From: Chloroflexota bacterium
Lineage (GTDB): Bacteria; Chloroflexota; Anaerolineae; Anaerolineales; UBA4823
NCBI GenBank assembly: GCA_021849525.1
Contig: JAJZSS010000115.1
Coordinates: 1-6,126 of the forward strand
DNA length: 6,126 bases
Direction of reading: 5' to 3'
This document shows positions 5,409 through 6,126 of the stretch, piece after piece. The translations under genes were made by a program, and so were the position numbers. Each line of letters begins with the position of its first letter. Positions within the stretch are counted from its first letter, which is position 1. Under the pieces are notes generated by a model, which searched no databases, was not told the origin of the DNA, and saw nothing but the letters and a program-made list of their open reading frames with translations.

Positions 5409-6126
5409 ATGGCTGATTTTCCCCAGGCATTGAAGCCAGAGGGCAATGGAACCCGGATGGATACTCATTGGGATTTCCGATATGCCCAGCGAACCCAGCG
5501 TATGAAGAGTTCGGCGATCCGTGAGCTGTTGAAGCTGACTGAGAAACCGGATATTATTTCTTTTGGCGGAGGAATGCCGGCACCGGATGTTTTTCCGGTT
5601 GAGGCTTTTGCTGAGGCCTGCCAGCGGGTTCTCACAGATCAGGGAGCGAAAGCGCTGCAATATGGTGCAACCGAAGGTTATCTTCCATTGCGTGAGATGA
5701 TCGCCCGCCATACTGCACGGTATGGCATCGGGGTAAATCCTGAAAATATCCTGATCACTTCCGGATCGCAACAGGCTCTTGATCTGATCGGAAAAATTTT
5801 TATCAACCGGGGTGACCGCATTCTGGTTGAAGCGCCGACATATCTCGGCGCCTTACAGGCGTGGAATGCCTATGGGGCGGAATATGTCACCGTACCGATG
5901 GATAAAGAAGGTATGATGACCGATGCCCTGGAGCAAGCACTGCGTGTAGGCGTCAAATTCATCTATGTTCTGCCCAATTTCCAAAATCCAACCGGTGCAA
6001 CCCTGTCCCTCGAGCGCCGCCAGAAGCTGGTAGAGCTGGCAGAAGCTTATGGGGTACCGATTATTGAGGATGACCCTTATGGCCAGCTCCGTTTTGAAGG
6101 CGAGCACCTGCCATCAGTCGTCGAAC
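5409..6126 (+). CDS. PLP-dependent class I/II aminotransferase, LysN/KAT II-like (5' part, open at the right edge)
   Basis: The first 239 codons are in the window; the rest lies beyond it. The ATG at 5409 is preceded by AAAGGAG (5397-5403), five bases away. Residues 33-61 (SSAIRELLKL, SFGGGMPAPD) and QYGATEGYLPLREMIA (84-99) are typical of the fold-type I subfamily that includes LysN, aromatic/2-aminoadipate transaminases and the archaeal KAT II-like alanine:glyoxylate aminotransferase. SGSQQALDL (118-126) forms the PLP phosphate-binding turn. PNFQNPTG (189-196) holds the PLP-contacting Asn193. EDDPYGQL (220-227) holds the PLP ring-nitrogen Asp222 and Tyr224. The Schiff-base lysine would follow past the edge. 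There is no N-terminal GntR/MocR DNA-binding domain. The family is promiscuous, so the amino donor and acceptor cannot be read from sequence. The neighbours make glyoxylate-to-glycine amination plausible, but branched-chain, aromatic or aminoadipate substrates are equally compatible with the motifs. Confidence 0.88.
   Translation, partial: MADFPQALKPEGNGTRMDTHWDFRYAQRTQRMKSSAIRELLKLTEKPDIISFGGGMPAPDVFPVEAFAEACQRVLTDQGAKALQYGATEGYLPLREMIARHTARYGIGVNPENILITSGSQQALDLIGKIFINRGDRILVEAPTYLGALQAWNAYGAEYVTVPMDKEGMMTDALEQALRVGVKFIYVLPNFQNPTGATLSLERRQKLVELAEAYGVPIIEDDPYGQLRFEGEHLPSVVE

Overview
The window reads as a moderately GC-rich bacterial chromosome with four genes, all on the + strand. They carry Shine-Dalgarno sites and one good sigma70-type promoter. 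The two in-frame fusions (GlcD-GlcE and SHMT-GcvT) and the overall protein style suggest an environmental Chloroflexota (Anaerolineae-like) bacterium. That assignment is inference from family resemblance; no marker gene is present. I see no RNA genes, CRISPR arrays, insertion sequences or phage genes.

Layout: (1) 1-1552 is the 3' part of a fused glycolate oxidase, with the end of GlcD running in frame into a whole GlcE-like domain. (2) 1573-1830 is a small DUF1294 membrane protein, 20 bases further on. (3) 1831-2195 is a 365-base AT-richer gap with a well-spaced TTGACC-17-TAAAAT promoter, a roughly 210-base leader that can form competing hairpins, and a strong ribosome binding site. (4) 2196-5321 encodes a 1041-residue fusion of serine hydroxymethyltransferase (SHMT, GlyA) and glycine-cleavage T protein (GcvT), followed by a perfect 13-bp terminator hairpin. 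(5) From 5409 to the window end is the first 239 codons of a fold-type I PLP aminotransferase of the LysN/KAT II kind.

The enzymes can be read as one route. GlcDE oxidises glycolate to glyoxylate, the aminotransferase could aminate glyoxylate to glycine, and SHMT-GcvT would turn two glycines into serine by passing methylene-tetrahydrofolate from the T domain to the SHMT domain. This resembles photorespiratory C2 salvage. The aminotransferase substrate is not shown by sequence, and the P, H and L proteins and GlcF are not in the window.

The most striking observation is inside the fusion protein. The roughly 165-residue stretch between the SHMT and GcvT domains contains a degenerate second copy of the GcvT N-terminal folate-domain pattern. 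It aligns at a constant offset of 192 residues with the functional copy but has lost the catalytic Asp-Asp pair. The SHMT half also carries an insertion of about 26 residues beside its folate-binding loop and an unusual His-Trp in place of Pro-Ala near the substrate arginine.
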